The notes below the pieces were generated by a model. It ran no database searches. It was not told where the DNA came from and was given only the letters and a program-made list of their open reading frames with translations. From Megalobrama amblycephala (lineage: Eukaryota; Chordata; Actinopteri; Cypriniformes; Xenocyprididae), in contig NC_063045.1 in NCBI RefSeq assembly GCF_018812025.1, forward strand, positions 20,625,420-20,689,419: a DNA stretch of 64,000 nucleotides, read 5' to 3'. Below, in pieces: positions 35,982 through 50,000 of this stretch (position 1 is its first letter; the number at the start of each line of letters is the position of its first letter). Position numbers and translations under genes: made by a program.

Positions 35982-38900
35982 ATGAGAGCTGTTGTGCTTG
36001 CTCTGACTGTAGCCCTAGTGGGTAAGTTTTATGTTTTAAAATTCATAAGTTCCTGTTTCTTTTTCCTTAAAAGATTTCTCTTAAAAGTAAAAGTAAATTT
36101 AGAACTTGTTAAAAACAAGTAAAATGAAGTAATTTTCAAAGCAAATTCTCTTATTTGTTTCTTTCAGCAAGTCAACAGATCAACCTTGGTAAGTAAAAAG
36201 ATTGTAATTTGGTAATTTGGAAACTGGTCATTTACAACTGTTGCATTCTTGCTTAAACTCAACCAGAGAAATACTCTACCCTTCTCAGTTCCAGAGTTTG
36301 CCCTTGATAAGACCTATGTATACAAGTATGAGGCTCTGCTCTTGGGTGGTCTTCCTCAAGAAGGTCTGGCCAGAGCAGGTATAAAAGTCAGCAGCAAGGT
36401 TCACCTCACTGCCGTGACAGAAAACACCTTCCTGATGAAGGTAATGACCATTAAGAACTGTAAATTTTATAGGTGTTCAACACTCAGAGGAAACTAAAAA
36501 TGTGTTAGCAAGCATTGGCTGTTAAAAGATGCAATTTCCTCATTTTAAGTGAAGATATTGCTTTACAGCTCATGGATCCTCTACTCCACGAGTATGCTGG
36601 CATTTGGCCCAAGGATCCATTTGTTCCTGCCACTAAGCTCACCTCAGCTCTGGCTGCTCAGCTTCAGATTCCCATCAAGTTTGAGTATGCTAATGGTGTG
36701 GTTGGAAAGGTATTCGCCCCTGCAGGAGTCTCCCCTACAGTGCTGAACTTGCACAGAGGAATCCTCAACATCCTTCAGCTCAATCTCAAGAAGACCCAGA
36801 ACATCTATGAGCTGCAAGAGGTGAAAAAGTACTCCTAGTATGTTTATGATCTATTTCTATAATTTGTTCTGCAATCTATTTTTTTTACTTGTCCTTCAAG
36901 GCTGGAGCTCAGGGAGTGTGCAGGACCCACTATGTCATCAGTGAGGATCCAAAGGCCAACCACATTATTGTCACCAAGTCCAAGGATCTGAGCCACTGCC
37001 AGGAGAGAATTATGAAGGACATCGGCTTGGCATACACTGAGAAGTGTGCTGAATGCACAGAGGTAATGAAAAAGACTGGGAAGAACTGAAATATTTACTC
37101 AATATAATTTAATCAATATAATGAAAATGCTCAAGTGGTCATGTACCTTTCTCTCAACAGAGGGTGAAGAGTCTGATTGAAACTGCATCTTACAACTACA
37201 TCATGAAACCAGCTGCAGCCGGTGTACTGATCGCTGAAGCAACAGTTGAGGAAGTGCATCAGTTTTCACCCTTCAATGAGATCCATGGTGCTGCCCAGAT
37301 GGAAGCAAAGTATGATTAGTCCTCTGTGAGATTTCTCTTAAAATATGAACTTACAATATTACTAAGAAATAAATAATTTTTTTTTAGACAAACCTTGGCT
37401 TTTGTTGAGATTGAGAAGACCCCTGTCGTTCCAATCAAAGCTGATTATTTGGCCCGTGGATCCCTGCAGTATGAGTTTGCAACTGAACTACTTCAGACCC
37501 CCATTCAACTCACAAAGATCAGTGATGCACCAGCACAGGTATAATACATTACTTAAATTCTTTAACAGTCTTCAAGTCAAAGCATTTGATCCATGAAGAC
37601 ATCATCTGAGTGTTGCCCTTACTCTCTCTAGATTATTGAGGTCTTACAGCACCTTGTTGCAAACAATGTGGCCCTGGTCCATGATGATGCTCCACTTAAG
37701 TTTGTTCAGCTGGTCCAGCTCCTGCGTGCTGCCACCTTGGAGAATATTGAAGCCATCTGGGCTCAGTTCAAGGACAAACCAGTTTACAGGTACAATATGA
37801 GAGCAAAACGTTAATAGTAATGTAGTTCAAATGCAGTTTTTTATAACAAATATATTTTAAACAATGAATCTGTTAGGCGCTGGCTTCTGGATGCTCTTCC
37901 TGCTGTTGGCACACCGGCCATTGTAAAATTCATCAAGGAGAAGTTCCTGGCTGGTGAACTTACCATTCCCGAGTTCATTCAGGCTCTTGTGGTTGCTCTG
38001 CAAATGGTCACTGCTGATTTGGACACCATCCAGTTGACAGCTGTGGGTTCATCTTACTATACTCAAAGTGCTGTTCTTCAAATCTTATCTAAATCAAATT
38101 AATGATTTCTGTATTTGCTGAACAGAGCTTAGCTACACACGAGAGAATTGCCACAATCCCAGCTCTTCGTGAAGTCGTCATGCTTGGATATGGTTCCATG
38201 ATTGCCAAACACTGCGTTGCAGTTCCCACTTGCCCTGCCGAGCTCCTTAGGGTAAACCCCTCAAGCCCTCAATACATTTCTGTCATGGACATAATATAAT
38301 ATTTTAATATTTGTATTAAATATCTGTATGCGCCTCAAACTCATTAGCCCATCCATGAGCTTGCTGCAGAGGCCATTTCCAAGAATGACATTCCTGAAAT
38401 TACTTTGGCTCTGAAAGTTCTGGGCAATGCTGGTCACCCTGCTAGTCTTAAACCCATCATGAAGCTCCTACCTGGACTGAGAACTGCAGCTACTTCTCTG
38501 CCTCTTAGAGTCCAGGTTGATGCCATCTTGGCCCTGAGGAACATTGCCAAGAAAGAGCCCAAACTGGTAAGTGTCAGACAATGTAGAAATGTTAAAATAC
38601 ATACATACATAAATAATGTAAAAAGGAAAAGATTATTCACATTTTCTTCCAGTAATAAGTAAACCTTATTCCCTTCCACAGGTTCAGCCAGTGGCCCTGC
38701 AGCTTGTATTGGACAGGGCTCTCCACCCAGAAGTGCGAATGGTTGCTTGCATTGTGTTGTTTGAGGCAAAGCCCTCAGTGGCCCTCGTCTCAAGTCTTGC
38801 TGGTGCTTTGAAGACTGAGACTAACATGCACGTTGCAAGCTTTGCCTATTCCCACATCAAGTCCTTGACCAGAATCACTGCTCCTGATATGGCAGCTGTG

Positions 38901-41900
38901 TAAGAAAATCAAATGATTTTTCATGTATTTTAATTTATCACATCAAATAAGCACAAGCCAGAGGTAATTATGGTTGTCCATTTCAGTGCTGGTGCAGCTA
39001 ATGTTGCCATCAAGCTCATGAGCCGCAAGCTGGACAGGCTTAGCTTCCGTTTCAGCAGAGCCCTTCAGCTGGACTTCTATCATAGTGAGTTTTGCAATTT
39101 CATAAGAGAGGTCTTTTGTGTGTTTCTTAAGATATGTAAAAATAATCCCCACATATAATAAATCACATTAATTGTATTCTTACCTCTGTCCCTGTGCAGC
39201 TCCTCTTATGATTGGAGCTGCTGGTAGTGCCTACATGATCAATGATGCCGCCACCATCCTGCCCAGAGCTGTTGTAGCTAAAGCACGTGCTTATCTGGCT
39301 GGAGCTACTGCTGATGTTCTTGAGGTGGGCAAAGCAAGACCTTTTGAAGAAAATCTGATTCATGGTTTTAAAGTGTTTTCAGTCTACAATCAGTTGATTC
39401 TTTCAAACAGATTGGTCTGAGAACTGAAGGAATCCAGGAGGCTCTTCTGCAATCTCCTGCTGCAGATGAAAGTGTTGATCGTATCACAAAGGTTAAGCGT
39501 ACCCTGAGAGCAGTAAGTTTTCATGTCCAGTGAATTGTATAATTTTGTACTTTTATGTATTATAAGCATAACATAGGATAAATAAATTTATCTATCTATA
39601 TATATATATATATATATATATATAACTTCTCTGTTTTAACTCTTCAAGCTTGCAAATTGGAAGGCCTTGCCAACCAATCAGCCACTGGCTTCAGCCTACA
39701 TCAAATTATTTGGACAAGAAGTGGCTTATTTAAACATTGACAAGACCATCATTGAAGAAGCAATACCGGTACTGTGTTGTAGTTTAAATCTCTCTCATTA
39801 CCATATTTTTTTGAGATCTGCCTCACAAATAATTATCACAATTAGAATTAAAATTCTCATAAACACTATTCCCAGCTTGCTACTGGACCCAAACCACGTG
39901 AACTGTTGAAGGGCGCCCTTAAAGCTTTGCAGGAAGGAATTGCCTTTCAGTACGCCAGACCCCTGCTTGCAGCTGAAGTGCGGCGTATCTTGCCAACAGC
40001 ACTTGGTGTGCCCATGGAGCTCAGTTTGTACACTGCTGCTGTTGCTGCTGCAAGCCTCAATGGTACCTTTGTTTTCTTAGAATTTTTTATCTGTTCCTTG
40101 GATATGAGGGTGTCACTTCCAAGTTTGATGTTGTTCTGTTCACCCTTCTAGTTAAGGCCACCATTACACCTCCTCTCCCTGAGCAGATTGAGACCATGAC
40201 TCTTGAGCAGCTGAAGAAGACTGATGTTCAACTCCAAGCTGAAGCAAGACCAAGGTACGCTTTTGCAGCTACAATCATGAAGATGGGATATGAAGTACAC
40301 AACAACAGTTTTACAAACAATCTCCCTTATTCTCATTTCAGTGTTGCTCTCCAGACCTTTGCTGTGATGGGAGTGAATACTGCCTTGATCCAAGCTGCTG
40401 TTATGGCGAGAGGAAAGATCCGTACAATTGCCCCTGGAAAAGTGGCTGCAAGAGCAGACATTCTGAAGGGCAACTACAAGGTGGAGGCTCTGCCTGTTGA
40501 GCTTCCTGAACACATTGCTGCTGTGAGGTAATGAACTCTTAGTCTTGCCAATGTAGCAAAAGTGTTGTTTGTTTGTGACTGCACTTTTTTGGAAGTATCT
40601 TTTACTTTTCTTGTTCCAACAGCTTTGAGACTCTTGCTGTGGTCAGAAACATTGAAGATCCCACTTCTGAAAGGATTGTTCCCTTAGTACCTGAGCTGTC
40701 TCTGCAAAACTCCCAGACATCATATGTTGGTTATTCGGTAAGTTTTGAATACAGACATGGACATATGGAAACATGGTAATATTTGCTTCAAGCTCCAAAA
40801 TGGTAAGACGTTTTTTTACGTACTTTTTGATATAACTGATTTAATACTTAATTTTCTTTCCAGTCTTCCGAGATACCAGATGAGACTCCTGTGAGAGCTA
40901 CTGCTCCATTTCACAAGACTCTCTGTCTTGCTGTCCCATACATTGAAATCAAGGGGTGCATTGAAGTGCACTCTCACAACGCTGCTTTTATCAAAAATGC
41001 TCCTCTCTTCTACATAATTGGACAGCACTCAGCTCGTGCTGCAGTGTCAAGAGGTATTCTTACAGAGATTACATTGATTAAAATCAAGTATTTTCAAATA
41101 AAATCCTAATTTATTGTTTGTCATTTTGGCTTTAGCTGAAGGTCCTGCAGTTGAAAGATTAGAGCTTGAAGTCCAAGTTGGTCCGAGAGCTGCTGAGAGG
41201 CTCCTTAAGCAAATCAACCTCATTGATGAGGAGACTACAGAAGGAAAGGCCTTCTTGTTGAAACTGAGGGAAATCCTGGAGACTGAAGATAAAAATGTGC
41301 CCGTCTCTTCTGAAAGCAGCAGCAGCAGCAGCAGCCGCATCATCAGCAGTTCAAGCTCCTCCATGTCCAGCTCTCGTATGACTGAGGTGAGGACATGGAA
41401 TGTAGCATGTTGGATTGGAAGCCAATATTTGTGTCATAAATATATTTTTCACTGAATCACTTTATATGGATTTTCAGACTGCCACCATCATGGAGCCTTT
41501 CAGGAAGTTCCACAAAGATCGGGTAACTATACAAAATTATTTTTGTTAAAAATATTGTTTCTTTTAGATCATCAAATATTCATCATGTATATGATATCAT
41601 TTTGCTTGCAGTACATGGCACCACATGGCGCCTCAAAGGCAAAAAGCAGTGGAAGCGCTGCATCTAGTTTTGAGGCTCTCCGGAAACAGGTGAATCAATT
41701 TGTGTCATTTGTTTGTTCATAACATAAAACAACCAAATGTGACATAAAATCAACTTGAATCTATTATGGTTTATGTTTTCAGGCTAAGTTCCTTGGAAAC
41801 GGTATTCCACCTGTTTTTGCTGTCATTGCCCGTGCTGTGAGAGTTGACCACAAGCTGCTGGGCTACCAACTTGCAGCTTACTTTGACAAGCCAACCGCAA

Positions 41901-42696
41901 GAGTGCAGCTCGTCATTTCCTCCATCGCTGAAAATGACAACCTGAAGATCTGTGCTGATGGTGCCCTGCTGAGCAAGCACAAAGTCACTGTAAGACCAAA
42001 AAGACTTGTGTGATCTTTAAAAAAAAAAAAAAAACAGCAAGAACAATTATCGAAATGAATTTCTCAGGTGAAATAATTGACATCAATACCATCCTTTGAA
42101 CACAACTGTCCTTTTTCAGGCCAGGGTTGCTTGGGGTCCAGAATGCCAACAGTATGCAGTCACTGCTAAAGCTGAAGCCGGTGTCCTGGGCGAATTCCCT
42201 GCTGCACGTCTAGAGCTGGAATGGGAAAGGCTGCCACTAATCGTCACCACCTATGCCAAAAAGTAATGTTCAGAAACACTGAATGACAAATGAAGAGTGT
42301 AAAAAATGGCACTTGTTTAATCTTTGTGCATCCCTTCACAACTAGGCTGTCTAAGCACATCCCTATGGCGGCTCTCCAGGCAGGCTTTAGACTTGAAAGA
42401 GCAACAAACAGTGAGAAAGAGATTGAACTGACTGCAGCCTTGCCAACTCAGAGGTCCTTGAATGTCATTGCTAGGATTCCAGAGGTGAAGTATTTTTCCT
42501 TTAAATTATGACACACAAAGAGACATAATTAAGAAAATACAAATAATTATTTTTGTTTCTGCTGCTCTAGATGACTCTGTCAAGGATGGCTATTCCTCTC
42601 CCTCTCGCTGTTCCCATCAATCCAGACGGAACTCTTTCAATTCATATCGATGAGGATATTCTCTCCTGGATCCAGAAACATATCAATGAAGAATAA
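35982..42696 (+). CDS. vtg: Vitellogenin gene C, type I without vWD domain
   Basis: Complete, 28 exons, open frame of 1342 aa. Exons: 35982-36021, 36168-36188, 36289-36440, 36569-36820, 36901-37062, 37161-37309, 37388-37538, 37632-37789, 37877-38042, 38126-38251, 38348-38566, 38682-38899, 38987-39084, 39200-39324, 39411-39512, 39649-39768, 39876-40062, 40152-40254, 40342-40527, 40623-40737, 40864-41053, 41136-41386, 41478-41522, 41612-41689, 41783-41989, 42120-42262, 42346-42484, 42571-42696. Signal peptide [13 protein letters not shown], lipovitellin 1 module with TKSKDL in exon 5, a short phosvitin with two serine runs in exon 22 (about residues 1014-1097), then lipovitellin 2. The last exon ends in [10 protein letters not shown] and a stop, where gene B continues into the vWD region. 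This matches known cyprinid type I vitellogenins (zebrafish vtg1/4/5/6/7 group), so the short end is natural rather than damage. Which paralogue it is cannot be told. Confidence 0.95.
39596..39624. repeat. (TA)n microsatellite in gene C intron 15
   Basis: TA run within the intron. The otherwise near-identical intron of gene D lacks most of the repeats. Confidence 0.9.
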
Positions 42697-42786
42697 GAAA
42701 TGAATTGCATTTTACATTTTCATGTTTAGTTTAATTGAATAGATTAACAATGTTGTGATGTATGTAATGTAATGTAATCTAATGTT

Positions 42787-42792
42787 AATAAA
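42787..42792 (+). promoter_or_regulatory. Poly(A) signal of vtg gene C
   Basis: AATAAA 91 bp after the TAA stop codon at 42694-42696, supporting that transcription ends here and the type I C-terminus is real. Confidence 0.75.
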
Positions 42793-43585
42793 TACCCTGC
42801 AAGTTTCAGAATTGTGTGAACTGCTTTCATTTTACAAGAACACTTAGTCAGTGGTTCTCATAAATGTTTTTGTACACTTGACAATAAGGTTCACAGTGAC
42901 CAGGAGGATACATTTTTAGTTCACAATGTTTTGTCATGGCTACGAGAGATTAATTCATGGTAACGTGATAATATGTCACGGTCATGAGGTCATTTTGTCA
43001 GGGTAATAACAACATCCTTGTATCATGGTCATGCTATGTGAAGTTCTTGTGGCCATGACTTTAATGTGTAAACAAACCTGCATGACCAAAGCAACCTGGG
43101 ATTATCAGAAATAATTATATTAACCTATATTATACTATTTTATACAAAAGTTCTTTCTGGTTCTCGAATCTGAAGCTGAGAGGTCTTTCCAGCCATGCAA
43201 TAATGTACAAGTATCGACACAGGAACCGTTTCACCTTTAGAATCACTCCGCTGTCAGCATTCTCACTGCGAGTGTCATGACGGACGAGCAAACCCACAAT
43301 ATTTTTATAGATACTACTGTTATTTTGTTAAGGAAAGTAGATTTAAGATTTTTTTTTAGGCACGAATATAGTTGTTTAGATCTCAGATATGCAGTTTATA
43401 TGTAAACATACTGCCTATTTGAAAATTTGTTTTAGAAGCTCCAGGCTGTCAGTGACCATTCAGTGCTCATGTACCCGCAGAGAACAGCTTCATCTCGGCC
43501 AGTAATTTGGGAATTTGCCACTGGCTCTTACGTAGATAGTGTTTAAACATGAGTATTCGTTTTGGGTATATCAAATAAGCAATCA
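42793..43585. other. Intergenic downstream of vtg C
   Basis: No vWD-encoding remnant resembling gene B exons 29-34 was noticed here, and no other gene. Confidence 0.5.
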
Positions 43586-45451
43586 TTAGCCGCTTTTCCA
43601 CTGTCGGGCCAGTGCGAGCCAGGGCTTTCAGCGGGCCAGGCTAGGCTAATAGCCCCGGACTTGTAGCACCGAGCCCCAAATCACGCTGTATTTCCACCAT
43701 CGGGTCAGAAGCTCCGTAGCGCCTCACTAAAACCCACCCATAACACGCCTCTCTTGAACAACGTCACACAAACACAGCATTTCACAAACAAATGGAAGTT
43801 TTATCAGAAAAATAATCAGAAAGAAATTACTGGAAACTAGCGAGATCGTAAAGTGAACATGATAAAAGCAGGAGTTGTTGGCATTTTGTTGTTTACTTAA
43901 TTTAAAAACCAAAGCATCGATGTTTTACCAAATAAATTAATCATAATGAATTAATTTGTGTCAAGATTAAACATTAGTCACAGAAATAAAGTGGTATTTA
44001 CTGTTATTTCACAAAAGAAAGAGACATCACGTAGCCTACTTATTCAGTCGCGTCTGTTTCTGTTATTTGTAGTCATAGGACAGTATGTTTACATCACATT
44101 TACAAAGAATAATAATTTCTACAAATTTTCCACCAAAAATACGACCTGAGGAGCTTTAGCACTCTCTCCAGTGACAGAAACAATCCCGAAAACATGGAGT
44201 TGCTTTATTTTATGAAATATGCGGAGCTAAATATGGATATCAGTCCGTTGAGAGACGAGACGTGCTGACAGATAAAATAAATAAATGATTGTGATAGCCT
44301 ACGTATATTTGTCTGATTTCTTCAAGCCGTCGTATTTACCATGTTTACTATGGTAATAGCGCGCATAGTCTTGGTGATCAGAATCCACATCGGATCACAA
44401 ACAGAAGTTATTTCAATCACTTGCTGCTGTCTGAAAGTGAGTTTTGACCTAAAATGATTTTAAAAGTCTTTAATGCTGATGTTAGCTGGTAACCTACATG
44501 TAATCATCCATGGCGCCTCCGTCTCCACACACAAATAAACTCCGCCTTTGTTCGTAACCACTCCCTCAAGCCCGAGCTGGCCCTCTTTGGACCAAGGAAA
44601 AAGAAAAAGAAAAAAAGAAAAACCCGGGCCGTTGGCCCCGAGGAAGCCCCGACGAGGCAAGCAGTGGCGGAGCCAGGATTTTTTCATAGGGGTGACCAGG
44701 CAGGGGCCAGCAACCAGTCTGGGGTGGCACAGAAATATTCATTATTTAAACATAAAAATTAGTCTGATTATAATGTAGCTATTGGACTGTGCCTACAACA
44801 CAACTGAATACAGTTCGTTTTTAGCCTACTTAATTGTAATCGAGATCATGGAATGCTGAGTGAATTTGACCCTTTTTTTTTCTTCTTCTTCTTTTTTTTT
44901 TAATCATTCCTCACTTGCGGGCATATTAATAAAGGGGCTCATACTATAGCTAAATTTCAACTTGTTCAGTCAGTTCTGGTTCTCAAAACCCCCAATAGCT
45001 TGTTCTTCATTGTTGCATCTCCATGGATGAGACATGCAGATACCTACATACTGTGGTTCAAAGATTATTAAACCTTCATTACATTTTATGTATAATCAAT
45101 GAACTCTTCAACAATTCTGAGTTTGTCTGTTTCAAAAAGTAAACAAAAAAGTAAACACTAAATGTTTAACTTTCTGTATTGTCAAAATAAATAATTGCAA
45201 CAGTTCTATCATACTTAAAATTAAACTCAGTAGGTCTACAAAGAAAAAAAATGTGTTCTCTTTTGAATTCCCATTTGCTGATGTGGAAGTCAACAGTACA
45301 TAAATGCCAGAATGTAAAATTAATTACGCATTTAAATGTGATACATTTTTATTCGTACTTTATAAATTAACGCAAAATTAGCATCTTCTAGTACAAATGC
45401 ACAGTTCTCACATTTATTTATGCATTAAAAAATTACATATAAGCTTGTGCC

Positions 45452-46128
45452 TGTCATGACTTCGGTCTGATTTGCCCAGTTTTGTTGTCTTGTCCTGTGT
45501 CTGCGTGTCCTGTTGTCTTCATGCTGATCTGTTGTTTTGACAGCTCTCCATGTGCTCTGCTGTCAGTGTGGCGTTTTTCCCCTCCCACTCGTTACCTTAT
45601 CTTCTATTGTGTTCTCTGTCACACCTGTTGCCACTTATCCCTCATTAGCTTTCCCCTATATTAGATCCTCTTGTGCTCAGTCTTTTGTCAGACCGTTGTT
45701 GTATGTTTGAGCCAACGCTTCGCTCTTGACCTTCTCTTGTTTGTCTTGTCTTGCTGTATCGTGTATTTAGACTCCAAGTGCTGCTTTGTTTTATTTATTT
45801 TGTTTTGATCAGTTGTTTCTCATTCTGCCAGACATTTTTGTTCTTCTCCCTGCCCTGACTATCTTTGTGTCAGTTGAGACTTGGATGTATCGCTCCAGCC
45901 CCTCTCAGCAATCTCAACGCTCTCTCCTGGAGAATTGGTGAGATTTCGACGCTGCGTCACTGTCAATGCTCTGGGCAGAGTGACTTCCACGCTGCGTCAC
46001 AAGCGACGCTAGGACCTTGTTTTGGACATTCTCTCTCTTTTGTTTGTTTTCTTTTTCCCCCTGCGCTCAGTGAGAGCAAAAATAAACTTTTCTGTTACCT
46101 GCAACTGAATCCGTGTTATTGCCTGACA
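45452..46128 (+). repeat. 5' LTR of the Ty3/Gypsy element
   Basis: 677 bp, TG...CA ends. A 60-aa open frame inside is repeated identically in the other LTR and is not a gene. AATAAA at 46081 or just before could serve as the poly(A) signal. Confidence 0.9.
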
Positions 46129-46145
46129 GAACGGTCTGACCAAAG

Positions 46146-47097
46146 ATGGATTCAGCAGGTGCAGACCAAGTCCGAACTGCAGTAAGTCAACAGGGAATTC
46201 TTCTGGGACAGCATTCCAGTCAGTTAACTGCCACTTCAAGGGAGGTTGAGTGCCTGACAGCTCAAGTAGCGGATCTCAATCAACAGATACATGAACTCCA
46301 GCGGGAAGCTTTGGCCAGCAGGTCAGCTGCTACTTTTGGCCATGCTCCATCTCATGCTGAGCCTGAACCCCATGCCAACAATCCGCCACCCTATGACGGG
46401 GATCCCAACTCCTGCCGGGCCTTCTTGTCCCAGTGCTCTCTTGTCTTCGCACTCCAGCCTCGCCGTTATGTTACAGAGGAGTCCCAGGTAGCATTTGTTA
46501 TCACCCTCTTGAAAGGAAGGGCCCGTGACTGGGCAACGGCTGTGTGGGATGCTCGAAGCTTCATTTTGTGCAACATTCAAGGACTTCCGAGCTGAGATGA
46601 TAAAGCTATTTGACCGCTCTGCTCAGGGCGATGAGGCAGCCTCCCAGTTGGCACGGTTGAGTCAGGGCAGACATTCTGTTACCGACTACTCAATCCAGTT
46701 CAGAACTCTTGCGGCCGCCTGTGACTGGAACGAGGCGGCTTTACGTGCAAGGTTTCGGGAGGGGTTGAATGACGACATCCTGGATGAGATCGTCACTCAC
46801 GACCTGCCTCATGATTTCGACACCCTTGTGGAGCTGGCGCTTCGTGTGGAGGGGCGTCTTCAACGTCGACGCCAGCGGTGGACAACTCAATCTTCCTGGA
46901 TGGTGGAGGAGGGTGTCTCCGGTGCTGCTTCCTGTTCCTCGTCTCCTTCAGTGGACCCTGAGCCTATGCAAGTGGGGCGTCTTCGACTCACCCCTAAGGA
47001 GAAGCAGGATCGTTTGACTCGAGGCCTGTGCCTCTACTGTGGGAAGCCAGGCCATCGAGCTATCCGGTGTCCTTTAAAAGCCGGAGCCCATCAGTAA
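46146..47097 (+). pseudogene. gag of the Ty3/Gypsy element, split by a frameshift
   Basis: Structural protein of the retrotransposon particle. The first part (ATG 46146) stays open to a stop at 46593-46595. The rest continues in another frame from about 46560 to 47097. The second part carries a zinc knuckle of CX2CX4HX4C type ([14 protein letters not shown]). The switch lies near 46555-46570 and looks like a small indel, so this copy probably cannot make full Gag. A sequencing error is also possible. Confidence 0.75.
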
Positions 47098-50000
47098 CCC
47101 GGGGGATCCTGGTGGGCACTACTCCTTGTCATGACTCCCCCATCTCACATACACTGTTAAAGGTCTCTGTTCAGTATGAAGACACTGTCCATTCCTGTTC
47201 TGCTCTGATCGACTCGGGCGCCGAAGGCAACTTCCTGGATGTCTCTGTTGCGGCATTGTGGGGTATTCCTGCCATTCCACTTTCCTCTCCTATCTCTGTC
47301 CGCTCCCTCAATGGTCTCCTCATTTCTTCCATTACCCACACCACACCTTCCATAAGTCTTATTGTTTCTGGCAATCACCGTGAGGTGATCGAGCTGTACC
47401 TCCTAAATTCCCCGGGCGCTCCCGTTGTTCTTGGACACCCGTGGCTGGTGCAGCACAACCCTCACGTGGATTGGTCTGGTAATTCTGTGTTCTCTTGGAG
47501 CCAGTCTTGTCTTGCGTCATGTTTGGGTGCTGCCTTGTCTCCTGTCTCTGTGTCTTCTGTTTTTCAGGTTGAGGAGGTCGATCTCACCGGAGTCCCGGAG
47601 GAGTACCGTGATCTTTGTCGGGTCTTCAGTAGGTCCCGGGCCACATCCTTACCTCCTCATCGACCGTATGACTGTGCCATCGATCTCCTCCCAGGCACTT
47701 CTCCGCCCAAGGGTCGTCTGTATTCCCTATCTGGTCCTGAGAGAGAGGCCATGGACAAGTATATTCAGGAATCCTTAAATGCCGGCCTCATCCGTTCCTC
47801 TTCCTCACCCGCTGGGGCTGGGTTCTTCTTCGTTAAGAAGAAGGATGGCTCCCTGCGACCCTGCATTGACTACCGGGGTCTTAATGACATCACCATAAAG
47901 AACAGGTATCCTCTGCCTCTGATGTCATCAGCCTTTGAATTGCTGCAGGGAGCCAGGGTCTTTACCAAGCTAGACCTCCGTAATGCCTACCATTTGGTCC
48001 GCATACGCGAGGGGGATGAGTGGAAGACAGCATTTAACACCCCAACGGGACACTTTGAATACCGGGTTCTACCCTTTGGGCTCACCAACGCCCCAGCTGT
48101 CTTCCAGGCCCTGGTGAACGACGTGTTGAGAGACATGGTGAACAGATTTGTCTTTGTGTACCTTGATGATATTCTCATCTTCTCTCCCTCCTTGCAGGTA
48201 CACACTCAACATGTCCGTCAGGTGCTCCAACGGCTGCTGGAGAACCAGCTTTACGTCAAGGCGGAGAAGTGCGTGTTCCATGCTAAGTCTGTTTCGTTCT
48301 TGGGGCATATAATCTCAACGGAGGGGATCAAAGCCGATCCTGCTAAGGTAAGGGCCGTGGCTGAGTGGCCAACCCCTGACTCTCGGAAGGCGCTGCAGCG
48401 GTTCTTGGGGTTCGCCAACTTCTATAGGCGATTCATCCGGAACTTTAGCCTGGTTGCTGCACCCTTAACAGCACTCACCTCACCTAAGGTACCGTTCAGA
48501 TGGAGTGCCCAGGCTCAGGAGGCCTTTGATGATCTTAAGTCCCGTTTCATTTCTGCTCCTGTTCTTTGTCTTCCAGATCCTGAACGGCAATTCATTGTTG
48601 AGGTGGATGCCTCCGATGTCGGGGTAGGCGCGGTCCTGTCCCAGCGGTTCCCCAGAGATGGGAAGGTGCACCCTTGTGCCTTCTTTTCTCACCGTTTGAG
48701 CCCTGCCGAGCGAAATTATGACATAGGTAACAGGGAGCTGCTGGCAGTCAGGCTGGCTCTGGGGGAGTGGCGCCACTGGTTGGAGGGAGCAGCGCGGCCC
48801 TTCTTGGTCTGGACGGACCACAAGAATTTGGAGTACGTCCGTTCGGCCAAGAGGTTGAATGCTCGCCAGGCCCGCTGGGCACTCTTCTTTGGCCGGTTTA
48901 ACTTCTCCCTCTCGTATCGGCCAGGCTCCAAAAATGTCAAGCCTGATGCCCTTTCTCGTTTGTTCGAGGATCCTGGGGAGGAGGCGGCCCCTAAAGCCAT
49001 TCTCTCGAGGGAGATGGTGGTGGGGTCCCTTTCCTGGGATGTCGAGCGGCGGGTGGGGGAGGCCGTGCGGAGGGAGGAAGTTCCAAGGGGGTGTCCAGGG
49101 GGTCGATTGTTTGTGCCGGCTGCGCTGCGCCCTGAGGTCCTTCGGTGGGGGCATGAGTCCAGAGTAGCCTGTCATCCTGGGGTTCGGAGGTCGCTGGCTG
49201 CCATCCGTCAGCGATTTTGGTGGCCATCCATGGCCCAAGATGTCAGGCAGTTCGTGTTGGCTTGCTCAGTGTGCGCTCAAAATAAGACGTCTAACCAGTC
49301 TCCTGTTGGTCTGTTACAGCCTTTACCCATTCCCTCTCGTCCATGGTCACACCTGGCCCTTGATTTCGTCACTGGTCTTCCCCCGTCGAGAGGTAACACC
49401 GTGATTCTGACGGTGGTGGACCGTTTCTCCAAGGCGGCCCATTTTATTCCCTTACCTAAACTCCCTTCCGCCAAGGAGACAGCGCAGGTGGTGGTGGACC
49501 ATGTCTTCCGGATCCATGGTCTTCCGGTTGATGTGGTCTCCGACAGAGGACCACAATTTGTCTCCCGGTTTTGGAAAGAATTCTGTAGACAGATCGGGGC
49601 CTCAACGAGTTTGTCTTCAGGTTTTCACCCCCAGACCAACGGGCAGGCTGAGCGAGCCAACCAGGATCTCGAGCGAGCTCTCCGCTGCCTGGCATCACAT
49701 AGTCCGAGCTCCTGGAGTCAGCAGCTACCGTGGGTCGAATATTCCCACAACTCCCTTCCGGTGGCGTCTACGGGTATGTCTCCTTTTCAATGTTCTGTGG
49801 GTTATCAACCTCCCCTTTTTCCTGCACAGGAACCCGAAGCCGCGGTCCCGTCTGCCTTGGCCTTTGTCCGTCGGTGTCGACGCACCTGGAGAAGGGCTGA
49901 GGAGGCCTTGGCCCGGGCTTCCAGACGGACCAAGAAGGCGGCTGACCGTCACCGGACTCCGGCTCCCCAGTATGTTTGCGGTCAGAAAGTATGGCTATCC

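Noticed and set aside
42697..43585. Possible lost vWD exons downstream of gene C
   Set aside because: No sequence resembling gene B exons 29-34 was seen, and gene C has its own poly(A) signal; absence of this region is normal for type I vitellogenins.
48480..49238. 252-aa open frame on the minus strand within the Gypsy element
   Set aside because: It is a shadow of the well-supported pol reading frame and has no recognisable domain of its own.
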